DNA from: Trichomonas tenax
Taxonomy: Eukaryota > Parabasalia > Trichomonadida > Trichomonadidae
Direction: 5' to 3'
DNA: 57,825 bases
NCBI GenBank assembly: GCA_023091735.1
Contig: JALKBU010000233.1
Location: forward strand, 1-57,825
Shown: positions 39,104 through 48,858 of the stretch, piece by piece
How positions within the stretch are numbered: position 1 is the first letter of the stretch
Layout of the letters: each line of letters opens with the position of its first letter
Notes under the pieces: generated by a model
The model's input: only the letters and a program-made list of their open reading frames with translations
What the model was told of the DNA's origin: nothing
The model's database searches: none
Program-made: the position numbers and the translations under genes

Positions 39104-42100
39104 ATGGAAGCGCAAAACTTCGATTCCATTGATTTAGAGTCTGTTATATCACTTAGCCACATTAAGCCTCATAGTAGACCCAGTTTATCTGTTGTAAAAG
39201 ACCCGAAAACGAATAATTTCTTCGTTTTAAAAGTATATGATTCAGAATACAGCCAAGAACCACTTCTATCAGAGGCAATATCGCGTGCAAAACAATATAA
39301 ATCGATTAAATATGCATCATTACAAAAAATTTATCAAATTGTTTTTTCTGAAACAACGAATTTCACGCTTGTGATGCCATATAGGTCGCTTTTGTCTCTC
39401 AAAAGGAAATTAAAATATAAAAATCTTGTTGATGATTCAAAAGATTCGAAATTAAGACTTTCATTCAAACTAATTTCTTCATTATATGTTTTACATCAAA
39501 ATAATTTCGTTCATGGCAATATATCTACATCAAATATTCTATTTTCGTCATTTGACACACCTCTTCTCACTGATTTTTCGTTAAATTTAAATCGAATCTC
39601 GAAGCACACTGAATTTCTCGCCCCTGAACTACAAATAGAGAATTCTACTGCAAACAAAGCAACGGATATTTTCTCGATGGGTATCGTTCTCAATAAATTA
39701 TTTGGACAGGGTTTTTCTTATCCAGAGCCGATAAATCAAATGATTAAAAATATGACATCAGAGGACCCAGAAAAACGTCCTTCCGCAAAGTTGTTTGTTG
39801 AAACATTCATTCAAAACAATTTCTTCGGAACATTCTTTACAAATGAAGATTATTCGAAATTGTTTAAACCACTGCTTATTACCGATGATGTAAAATCAAT
39901 TACACCTGCGATTGATGCCGAAAACGCTGAAAATCAAAATCTTGATATAAAATCAAAACTAAATAACGCATATCATTATTACACTGATCGTCAGCATCAC
40001 CATTCATTTGATAGTTGCATAATTACATTGAATAATTGTCAAGATGATCCATATGGCGCTTATAACTTGGGATTGATTCTTTCTAGAGGTGTCATTGCTC
40101 ATGCTGATATATCAAAATCATATGAGTACTTCAAAAAAGCAGCAGAATTAAATATTTCAGAAGCAAATGTTCAAATCGCCAAAATGATAATTAGAAATGA
40201 ACTATCTGGTTATACAATCGCTGATGCACATCATTTTCTGCAGATTGCAGCACAAAATGGTTCTCCAGAAGCGAATTATCAACTTGGAATTTTAAATCAA
40301 AATGGATATGGAATCGAACAAAATTCTGACGCTGCCGCGAACTATTATAGACTTGCTGCTCAAGGAGGACACAGAGAAGCTCAATTCCAATACGGAATGA
40401 TGCTGCATCGCGGTTATGATATACAAAAGAACATTAATGAAGCAGCAGAACTTTATCGTGAATCTGCGAAGAAAGGAGATAAAAATGCAATCAATCAATA
40501 TGCGTTAATGCTTAAAGAAGGCGTTGGCGTAGAAAAGAATGTCAAAGAAGCTGCAAAAATGTTCAAAGCAGCAGCTGATATGGATAATCTTGAAGCACAG
40601 AATAACTTTGCGATTATGTTACAACTCGGTCAAGGAGTTCCTAAAAATGTGAGACTTGCAGCAAAATATTTCGAGAAAGCTGCTAAAGCTGGCAATGCAG
40701 ATGCACAAAGCAACTATGGGTGGTGCTTAAAAGTTGGTGCCGGAGTTCCTAAAGATATCGAACTCGCAACAAAATACTTCAAACTTTCTGCTGATGGTGG
40801 TTCTGCTGTTGGTCACAATTATTATGGATTATCTCTTTTGCTCGGCCAGGGATGCCAGAAGAGTGATAAAGCGGCTGCCAAGCAATTCAAAATGAGTGCA
40901 GAATTGGATGATGAATTCGGTCTTTTGAATTTTGGAATGGCATTATTTGACGGTATTGGTGTCAAACAAAATTACACAAATGCAGCAATGTTCATTAAGA
41001 AGAGTGCTGATAAAGGAAACTCTCAGGCTCAATTCTTTTACGCAAACATGCTCAAAGATGGCATTGACGTAGAAAGAAACTATCCTGAAGCTGCAAAATA
41101 TTACAAACTTTCTGCTGATGCTGGAAACAATGATGCGAAATTCTTCTATGCAACAATCCTCAAAAATGGAATCGGAATGGAAAAGGATGAAGAAGAAGCT
41201 GAAAAATACTTCTCTATAAATCTAAACGAAGACGATGGAACAAGATTCTTTAATTACAACAGCTACAGTTCACACAGCACGAAAACAAACGATTTGAAGT
41301 CAAAATACACAAGCAACAAAGGAAATCTCAAAGTTCAAATCGATATCAACAAACTTCTTCGCAATGTTGATCTCGGAGTTGATGATCAAGAAGCTGCAAA
41401 GTTCATTAAGATGTCTGCTGATCAAGGAAATGTTAACGCTATGGCATTATATTCTAAACTATGTGGAAATGAAGCGGAAGAGATGAAATATCTTAAAATG
41501 GCCGCGGACCAAGGACACGTTGAATCTATTCTTAAATTAAGAGTCTTAAAGAACAAATTAAGACCAGAAAAGAAACAGAAACGTGCAAATGAATTATCAA
41601 CTTGCAGTTCGGTATTTTTCAAATTAGATATCGAAGAAAAAGACGACGAAACTGTTGCTCCAAGTGAAAACGTTCAATTCGATTTAGTTATTGATAGAAA
41701 TCTTGAAACAGATGATAAAGATGAACCAAAGATCGAAATGTCAGCAGAAGAAGCAAAGGAGGCAATCGATGCATTCAAAACTGCTGCTGATGTTGGAATT
41801 CCTGAAGCTTTCTTCCAACTCGGACGTTGTTACGATGAAGGAATCGGAGTTCCAGTCGATAAAGAATGCGCATCAAAGAATTTCAAGAAAGCAGCAGACT
41901 TAGGACACATCGATGGCTGCTACAAATACGCTCTTGCTTGCTTCAATGGAGATGGTGTTCCTAAGAACAAAGTTGATGCATTTGATTACTTCAGGAAAGC
42001 AGCAGAACAAAATCATGATCTGGCAAAACTTAGATATGCAGGAATGCTTTCTGATCTCGGAGGAAAGAACAATATTGCACTTGCTGCTTCATTGTATAGA

Positions 42101-45100
42101 GAACTTGCAACAATGGGATATGCAGAAGCAATGTATCAATACGCATGCATACTAAGAGATGGAAGAGGAGTTCCTGTTGACTATTCACGATCTGCGCATT
42201 ATTTCTTAAGATGTGCTTCAATCAATTACTCGGATTCTGGTTTGCAATATGGAATTCTGATCTCAGAAGACCATGATATTCCGTTCTTTATCACCGATGT
42301 GTTAAACTACTTCCTGATGGCCCTCAAAGAGAAGAAATCACCAACAGCAAAGTTCATTTATGGATTAATGCTCGTGACAGGAATTGGAATGAAAAGGAAT
42401 CTTTCGATGGGTTTCGGAGCATTAAATGTTTGTCATCATCCAAAGGCCTTCGACATTGTCGATTTGTATGAAAAGAAAGACAAAGATAGAAAAGTAATGG
42501 CACTCAAATATCTTGCAGATGAATCATGCGTTGAAGCGATGTATGCTTACGCAATGAAGATGAAAGAAAGAGAAAATATCGATGAATACAACAAATACAA
42601 CAAGAAAGCTTCAGACGTTCAATTCATTCCAAGTATGTTTGAATACGGAAAATCATTGTTCACCGGGAATGGTGTCGAAGAAGATCACCAGACAGGAATG
42701 AATTTGATAACATTTGCTGCTGACAGTGGAATCTATGAAGCAATGTTGTTCATTGCTATTGAGAGAGACACAGGTGAATACATCGAACAAGATGTAGAAG
42801 AAGCATCAAGATACTACAGGAACGCAATGGGCGGTGGTTTAGTTGAAGCAATGTATAGATTGGCAATGATGCATTTGTCTGGAAGAGATCCAAAACCAGA
42901 TCCTAAATATGGCATTAAACTCCTCATCGAAGCAATGGAGAAAGGAAGTGAAGATGCTGCAATACAATACGCTGTTCAATTACATTCAGGAAATAATGTT
43001 GAGAAAGATCTCGAGAAGTCAAAATCGATTTTAACTAGGTTAGCAAACAAAGGAAACCAAAAAGCCATCGAACTCCTTAATCTTTTGTTCCCTCCTCCAC
43101 CTCCAGAGCCAGTCAAAGACTCAAAAGAAGAGGAAGAAAAACCAAATGAATCAATCCTTGACAATGAGAATGAAAATGTTGAAGAAAACGAAGAGAATTC
43201 CATTGACGAAGGAACAATTATCAACATTTCTCCTGAAGAAGAAGACGTAGTCGAAGACGAAGTTAAAGCAAGAGACGTCGACATCAGCTTCGAAATGGAC
43301 AACAATTCCAATCAAGAGCTTCAAAGGCAATCATCGATCGTTGAAGGAGAATCATCAAATAACTCTGTGACAATAATGATCGACAGTCTTCCTCCTTCAC
43401 CAATACCTCTCAAGAAGAAAAAGAAGAGGCGCGTTAGGAAAGGTTCAGAGCCTTCTCCAACAACATTACCTGAAGTTACATCACCGATCTCTCTTCGACG
43501 CCCAAGAAGACTTTCTGATGATTCAGCGGCAACTGTTCCTGCAGTTGACAGAGAAGAAATGACTCAAATCGAAAGCTATGATACGAGATCATATAACTTC
43601 ACACAGAGTCCTCCAACATCACCAGGAACATTCCAGGATGATGATTATCCAGCAGAATTAATTCCACGTGCCCGAAACGTTAATTTCTTGAAACTCACTG
43701 ATCACGATGTTGTTGTCATGGGAAGTCAGATATTCCGACTCAATCCACTTGAGAGAGAAACATCATTCTTCAAGCAGCCATCAGTCCACGACTTCTTTGG
43801 AAGCCAAGTTTTCGAAGTAAGAAAGAAAGCTGCGAAAGGAAGTGCCGATGAACAACTAAAGCTCGCTTTGCTTCTCCTTGGCACAATAGATGAAGAAAAT
43901 GATACTGTTCAAGAAAATTATGATGAAGCAATGCAGAACTTAATGCTTTCATCAAACAAAGGAAATGCTTTCAGTATTTATTTGTACAATCTTTTCGTTG
44001 GACAACTTGATAGGATCAAAGAAAAGCTTCAAGAAGCCGCTGCACACTTTTATTCTCTTGCAGAAAATGGCGATGCTGCTGCAATGTTCATTTACGGTCT
44101 CATGCTGAGAAATGGATTTGGTGTTAAGCAAAATCTTGAAGGCGCCGTTGAATATTTCAGACATGCCGCAAAGCTTGGTCATGCAGATGCTGCTTATAAC
44201 TGCGGTTTAATGATTCGTCTTGGATTCGGAGCTAATCAAGATCTTTCAAGAGCTGCGTATTACTATCATCTTGCAGCAGTTAAGAAACATGTTTTTGCAT
44301 CTTACAATCTCGCTATATTGCACTCCAATGGTTGGGGCGTCAGCAAGAATGCGGAGTTAGCTGCGAAGTATTTCCTTATTGCTGCAAACGGAGGTGATGC
44401 TGCTGCGCAAGCAAATCTCGGATTAATGTACAAGAATGGAATCGGTGTACAAAAAGATATTGTTAAAGCTGTTAAATATTTCAGACGTTCTGCAAGACAA
44501 GAGAATGCAACAGGACAAAACAATTACGCTTTAGTTCTATCAGAAGGATGGGAAGGACATGAAGCAAATCCAGAAAAGGCAACAATCTTCTTCAGATATG
44601 CTGCAAAGCAAGGAAATGTTTCTGCACAGTACAACTTCGCTTTGAGTTTGTTGAATGGCATCGGCGTCAAAAAGAATCCGAAGAGAGCTGCGAAGATCTT
44701 AGCATTGGCATCTCGCGAAGGCGATGAAGACAGTCAATTCAAGTTGGGATATATGCTGTTTAAAGGCGATAGAATCAGGAAGGATCCAATTCGTGGTTTG
44801 CAGTATCTCGCGATGGCTGCAAAACAAGGAAATAGTCAGGCAATGATTTTGATTGGAAGAGCACTTAAAAGCGGTGATTTTGTTGGCCAAAACACAGAAC
44901 TTGCATTGATGTATTTCCAAGCTGCTGCGATGAGAGAAGATCCATTGGGTCTTCTTAACTACGGATTGATGAAGAGAGACGAAGAAGGAATCTCTTGTGT
45001 CAAGAAGAGCGCAGATATGGGCAACAAAGAAGCGCAGTGTTATTATGCAGTTATGCTTTACAGTGGAAAAGAAATTGATCAAAACGTTGATATGGCGATG

Positions 45101-45184
45101 GAATACATCCAAAGAAGTGCGGAACAAGGATATTCTAATGCCATTCGTTTAATGAAAGAATGGAAAAATAATTTGTCGAAATAA
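39104..45184 (+). CDS. Giant pseudokinase-Sel1 repeat protein, 2026 aa
   Basis: The N-terminus (about 18-240) is a protein-kinase fold: VVKDPKTNNFFVLKVYD with the Lys at 43, LMPYRSLLSL, then HGNISTSN at the catalytic loop (137-144), DFS at 157-159, an APE at 173-175 and DPEKRPSA. The catalytic Asp of HRD is Asn (139) and its following Lys is Ser, and DFG is DFS, so it should not transfer phosphate. From about 300 on, Sel1 repeats of the form A..YYRLAAQGGHREAQFQYGMML...G run for hundreds of residues (roughly 300-1310 and 1555-2020). Between them is an acidic, Ser/Pro-rich linker (about 1320-1520). Sel1 proteins act as scaffolds. The stop merges with TAAAAAA. Confidence 0.9.
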   Translation: MEAQNFDSIDLESVISLSHIKPHSRPSLSVVKDPKTNNFFVLKVYDSEYSQEPLLSEAISRAKQYKSIKYASLQKIYQIVFSETTNFTLVMPYRSLLSLKRKLKYKNLVDDSKDSKLRLSFKLISSLYVLHQNNFVHGNISTSNILFSSFDTPLLTDFSLNLNRISKHTEFLAPELQIENSTANKATDIFSMGIVLNKLFGQGFSYPEPINQMIKNMTSEDPEKRPSAKLFVETFIQNNFFGTFFTNEDYSKLFKPLLITDDVKSITPAIDAENAENQNLDIKSKLNNAYHYYTDRQHHHSFDSCIITLNNCQDDPYGAYNLGLILSRGVIAHADISKSYEYFKKAAELNISEANVQIAKMIIRNELSGYTIADAHHFLQIAAQNGSPEANYQLGILNQNGYGIEQNSDAAANYYRLAAQGGHREAQFQYGMMLHRGYDIQKNINEAAELYRESAKKGDKNAINQYALMLKEGVGVEKNVKEAAKMFKAAADMDNLEAQNNFAIMLQLGQGVPKNVRLAAKYFEKAAKAGNADAQSNYGWCLKVGAGVPKDIELATKYFKLSADGGSAVGHNYYGLSLLLGQGCQKSDKAAAKQFKMSAELDDEFGLLNFGMALFDGIGVKQNYTNAAMFIKKSADKGNSQAQFFYANMLKDGIDVERNYPEAAKYYKLSADAGNNDAKFFYATILKNGIGMEKDEEEAEKYFSINLNEDDGTRFFNYNSYSSHSTKTNDLKSKYTSNKGNLKVQIDINKLLRNVDLGVDDQEAAKFIKMSADQGNVNAMALYSKLCGNEAEEMKYLKMAADQGHVESILKLRVLKNKLRPEKKQKRANELSTCSSVFFKLDIEEKDDETVAPSENVQFDLVIDRNLETDDKDEPKIEMSAEEAKEAIDAFKTAADVGIPEAFFQLGRCYDEGIGVPVDKECASKNFKKAADLGHIDGCYKYALACFNGDGVPKNKVDAFDYFRKAAEQNHDLAKLRYAGMLSDLGGKNNIALAASLYRELATMGYAEAMYQYACILRDGRGVPVDYSRSAHYFLRCASINYSDSGLQYGILISEDHDIPFFITDVLNYFLMALKEKKSPTAKFIYGLMLVTGIGMKRNLSMGFGALNVCHHPKAFDIVDLYEKKDKDRKVMALKYLADESCVEAMYAYAMKMKERENIDEYNKYNKKASDVQFIPSMFEYGKSLFTGNGVEEDHQTGMNLITFAADSGIYEAMLFIAIERDTGEYIEQDVEEASRYYRNAMGGGLVEAMYRLAMMHLSGRDPKPDPKYGIKLLIEAMEKGSEDAAIQYAVQLHSGNNVEKDLEKSKSILTRLANKGNQKAIELLNLLFPPPPPEPVKDSKEEEEKPNESILDNENENVEENEENSIDEGTIINISPEEEDVVEDEVKARDVDISFEMDNNSNQELQRQSSIVEGESSNNSVTIMIDSLPPSPIPLKKKKKRRVRKGSEPSPTTLPEVTSPISLRRPRRLSDDSAATVPAVDREEMTQIESYDTRSYNFTQSPPTSPGTFQDDDYPAELIPRARNVNFLKLTDHDVVVMGSQIFRLNPLERETSFFKQPSVHDFFGSQVFEVRKKAAKGSADEQLKLALLLLGTIDEENDTVQENYDEAMQNLMLSSNKGNAFSIYLYNLFVGQLDRIKEKLQEAAAHFYSLAENGDAAAMFIYGLMLRNGFGVKQNLEGAVEYFRHAAKLGHADAAYNCGLMIRLGFGANQDLSRAAYYYHLAAVKKHVFASYNLAILHSNGWGVSKNAELAAKYFLIAANGGDAAAQANLGLMYKNGIGVQKDIVKAVKYFRRSARQENATGQNNYALVLSEGWEGHEANPEKATIFFRYAAKQGNVSAQYNFALSLLNGIGVKKNPKRAAKILALASREGDEDSQFKLGYMLFKGDRIRKDPIRGLQYLAMAAKQGNSQAMILIGRALKSGDFVGQNTELALMYFQAAAMREDPLGLLNYGLMKRDEEGISCVKKSADMGNKEAQCYYAVMLYSGKEIDQNVDMAMEYIQRSAEQGYSNAIRLMKEWKNNLSK

Positions 45185-45231
45185 AAAATTATTCATGTTA
45201 AGGAAAACAAAAATAACAATAGTATTTACAA

Positions 45232-46482
45232 TTATTGATCTACAGCTTCTTGTTCAAGTATTGAAGCACCAATATTGGAATATTGTGTATCTTGAGCTTT
45301 AAGCATTCTAATAATATCATATTTGCGTTTAATGAAATCCGATGAACTTTTCGCGAATTCTTGAATAATTTCGCAAGCTTTCTTCATCAAAACCATTGGA
45401 TGCCTGAATGCGCATTTTTCTGCTAATTCATACATCGGGAGACCAACTGATAATATCACTTCCTTAGGAATACTGAGAAGTTCATAATTTGTTCTCCAAT
45501 TTAATGAAGTTGCTTTTTCTTTGCGTTCTGTAATCGTCAAAAGTTTAACTATATATTGAGAATATTCGTGATGATTTCCGAGCCATTTAATAGTCTCATT
45601 GATGACTTCATTGGACTCTGAGTTAATAAACTCATCGATGATTTCTTTCTTCTTGAATCCTAAATATCTAACGATGAAAACACGAATCGTTGAATCTTTG
45701 CATTCGTATATTTTGCTGATTTCTTCATATGGAAAATTATATTTCTCTAAATGCGGTAATAAAGCAGCCAAAACACGCGGCTCTGTTGATTGCATCAGCT
45801 TGGAAGCCAAATTTGGAGATAATTCGTAAATAAGTTTGAAGTTAAAAGCCAAAGAAATACGAACTTCAATCGCTTCACTTGGATCAGTCATTCTTTTGAT
45901 AAAACCTCTTATATGCGGATTCTCTTTAAGATAAAACAGCGCTGGTTTGATCCATGCCGCTCTAACATAATGAGATTGATCATTACTGAGAGATTCTAAA
46001 ACGCCATTTAATAATCTCAAATATTGCAATGGAAACTCAGTTTCGATGCACCTTTCGATATATTTAAGGAATGCAATCCTATTTATAACGAATTGTGATG
46101 TTGCAGCGTCAAAAATAAATCTTACGTATTGTGTTTCTAAAGGGACTGGAATTATGCCAATGATGAGCCCTCGAGTAACCAAGTCCTCGTTAGGGTAATT
46201 TTCGATGATTTGGTCAATTTCTAATTGTGGAGATATTTCTTGAATGATTGAAGCGACTTTTTTATACAAAAGGACATCAGGAGGGAGCGCTTTGACGACT
46301 TCCATGAATATTCTCAACACTTCTCGAGGCGGAAAAGTTATTTTTGTTAATGTTAACAGAAATGAGTAGTGAGTGACCTTCAATTTGCTTGCCTCGGCGA
46401 TAATCAACTGCTCTTTTTCCTCGAGGAGCTGTTTTTTGTAACCATTTTGGAAAGTTTGGATAATTGCTGCCGGACTACTCAT
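45232..46482 (-). CDS. HEAT-like helical protein, 416 aa
   Basis: ATG at 46482. The protein is all-helical with a run of two-helix repeats (for example SNEVINETIKWLGNHHEYSQYIVKLL and DSTIRVFIVRYLGFKKKEIIDEFI) and no signal or membrane segment. The pattern resembles HEAT-repeat scaffolds such as PP2A A-type or PP4 regulatory subunits, but the match is not strong enough to name it. The gene converges with the giant pseudokinase gene, with only 47 nt between stop codons. Upstream (46578-46608) lie two 12-bp elements, though in plus orientation. Function unknown. Confidence 0.72.
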   Translation of the reverse strand: MSSPAAIIQTFQNGYKKQLLEEKEQLIIAEASKLKVTHYSFLLTLTKITFPPREVLRIFMEVVKALPPDVLLYKKVASIIQEISPQLEIDQIIENYPNEDLVTRGLIIGIIPVPLETQYVRFIFDAATSQFVINRIAFLKYIERCIETEFPLQYLRLLNGVLESLSNDQSHYVRAAWIKPALFYLKENPHIRGFIKRMTDPSEAIEVRISLAFNFKLIYELSPNLASKLMQSTEPRVLAALLPHLEKYNFPYEEISKIYECKDSTIRVFIVRYLGFKKKEIIDEFINSESNEVINETIKWLGNHHEYSQYIVKLLTITERKEKATSLNWRTNYELLSIPKEVILSVGLPMYELAEKCAFRHPMVLMKKACEIIQEFAKSSSDFIKRKYDIIRMLKAQDTQYSNIGASILEQEAVDQ

Positions 46483-47641
46483 TTAAATTTTGAATTTTTT
46501 GGTTCTTTGGAATATCACGTTAATGTAGGTTAACTTTCCACATTATAACTTTGTCTAAATTTCATTCTTTCTTAAGTTGACATGTAATTTGATATTTGTC
46601 ATGTAAATTTCAATATCATTCTTTTTTTTTGACAATCGATTCTATACACATGATCTTTGCTTTATGGAAAGGTTTGCTATATGATGATAATCTTAATCTC
46701 GAATTATCTAATGAAACTAAGAATTGCAATGATATTTCAATCAATCATATAGAAAAATTCTCTTTAATTATTCAATAATCACGAAATACTTAAACGTGCT
46801 TCTGTAGATTCTATCTTTAGAACATCTAATTAAAATATCAATAGGATTTAAAGAAATGTTTGAGTTTTCATGATTGCATCGCAAATATCTGAATTAAGAT
46901 TTGGCAAAGACGCAGGATTATCGAAAAAGCAAGAAAGTCATAGTCTTTATTTAACAAAGGTAGCATCTTGTTACTTAGATTTCCGATTGCTTCGAAATTT
47001 GATGATTTATGACTAAAAATATGTCATTCATTTCTTCATCAAATATATTGGGACAACAACACCCAAATGCAAATAAACTTCAAATCATTTTATCGCTGTC
47101 AATGAGTCTTTGGATGTTTCTTCATCAGCTTATTCACATTCTCACTGATGTAGCATTAATAATGGCTATTTTATTAAAGTCATTATAAATTGAACTTAAT
47201 AGAGTTAACAAAGAAAGAAACAGCAGCTCAGAATTTATGTATGCTCTACAACGTGCACATATCAAAAAAGTTCTTTTTGAGTCATCAATTTTTTTGTGGA
47301 AATGTAAAGAAATTTTATAATCGCTAAACATTTCCACAACACCCGAAAACACTATTTCCAATGTTGGTTATTTCGGATCATAATTTTTTCTGATTATCCA
47401 AACTAGTAGAACGAAATTTCTCTTCAATATTCATTCAACACTCGGATAGATTTAAATGTATATCGAAGAAAAATACGATGTAAGAAAATTTCACAGTGAC
47501 ACTGAGATTTTGGTCGAACTGTAGGGTTACGAAGTAGGCCTCGAGAAATTTCGATATTACAGATGTATCGAGAAGTCCGCATTGATACGATATTTAAGAA
47601 TAAAGTCTTTTCGTTGTTTGAAATTTCACAAAAATAAATCA
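46483..47641. other. Divergent gene-free region
   Basis: No gene is supported over about 1.16 kb. Two 12-bp elements, TGACATGTAATT (46578-46589) and TGTCATGTAAAT (46597-46608), sit close to the start of the HEAT-like gene. The rest is AT-rich with scattered short frames. Confidence 0.5.
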
Positions 47642-48643
47642 ATGTTGTTTTCTTTGTTATGTTTTTGTTCATCTGTAGTTATTGATCTCAACGCCAAAAA
47701 CTGGAGAAATCTAATAGAGAACAGGAACTCTACCACTGTGTGGATCGTTATGTTCAAATCTCCAACTTGTCCAGCTTGTAAAAAAGCATATCCAGATTTC
47801 CAGAAGGCCTCGCATAATTGTGATGGCATGATTCAGTTCGGCATCGTCGATACAGCCCAGGACCATGAAATTTCGTCCAAATTAAAGATCCAATCAGTTC
47901 CAAGTTTTATAATTTTCCATCCTGAAGGCCAAAAACTATACGACGGACCTCGCAATGTCAGAGGATTCACGAACTTTCCAGCGAAATTCATCCCTAACAA
48001 ATCAATTTTAGCAGATCAAGGTTGGAATAATGGAAAAAAGAACTCTATTATACTCGTTACTAACAAAAAACAAGTGCCACCGATATGGGCAGCACTCAGC
48101 TGTTTCTTTAACAAGAATAAGAAAGGAATTCAGGTTGGACATATTCTAACAAACGGAAAACAGAAAATATTCAATCTCACCGCTTACCCATCGATAGTAC
48201 TGTTCAGGGGTAAAGATTCTATCATTTATTCCGGTGATAATGATTTTCGATCGATTCAAAAATTCATTATCCAGTACTTTGACGGAACTATTTCGAGTAT
48301 AAACGACCTTTCGAACATAAATACAATAGAGAAGTTCGATACAATCGCGAAGTTCAACAAATTATGCAAAGCTAAGAAAAACTGTGTGGTCTCAATGAGT
48401 GGAGAGACAAAAAAGTATCAAGATGTTGCAAATAAGTACAAGAACCAACAACTGTTATTTGGTGTCGCAGCAGATGACAGCAAAGTTAAAATTGCCAGGT
48501 CTGGATTCTATATATTCCACAGACAGAACGACATGGCGACATATGTGAAGAGCGTCGATTATCTCAGCAAGTCCATTGATCAGGTTCTTGAAGGTTCGAT
48601 TAAATGGACTAAATTCGATCTCTATCACCAAAAGGAATTGTAA
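47642..48643 (+). CDS. Secreted PDI/thioredoxin-like protein, 333 aa
   Basis: The ATG at 47642 is chosen; the longer frame starts with TTG. A signal peptide (MLFSLLCFCSSVVI) is followed by a thioredoxin domain with FKSPTCPACKKAYPDF (redox pair C43/C46) and the cis-Pro region VPSFIIFHPEG. A second thioredoxin-like domain follows (about 130-225) without a CxxC, then a third weaker region to the C-terminus. There is no KDEL tail (ends YHQKEL), so ER retention is uncertain: the end KEL resembles a weak retrieval signal. It would assist disulphide formation in the secretory path, which fits the many cysteine-containing secreted proteins nearby. Confidence 0.82.
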   Translation: MLFSLLCFCSSVVIDLNAKNWRNLIENRNSTTVWIVMFKSPTCPACKKAYPDFQKASHNCDGMIQFGIVDTAQDHEISSKLKIQSVPSFIIFHPEGQKLYDGPRNVRGFTNFPAKFIPNKSILADQGWNNGKKNSIILVTNKKQVPPIWAALSCFFNKNKKGIQVGHILTNGKQKIFNLTAYPSIVLFRGKDSIIYSGDNDFRSIQKFIIQYFDGTISSINDLSNINTIEKFDTIAKFNKLCKAKKNCVVSMSGETKKYQDVANKYKNQQLLFGVAADDSKVKIARSGFYIFHRQNDMATYVKSVDYLSKSIDQVLEGSIKWTKFDLYHQKEL

Positions 48644-48858
48644 TATATGCGTTTTAAGAACTAATAAGCTTCGATTTTACCATTAATTTGTCTGAATAAA
48701 ATATTTTTTTATCTTCAATATTTTGATATTTAGTCAATCAAAATATATATTATCGTATTGATACATAGAATCTATGGATGATGGTTCATTCTCTTCTAAT
48801 AATTTATGATATATTTTATAATTAAAAATTTATGTTAATTATTTGATATCAAGTATAT

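Noticed and set aside
40292..45127. Many long minus-strand frames inside the Sel1-repeat gene
   Set aside because: They mirror the repetitive codons of the sense gene and have no start signals or family resemblance.
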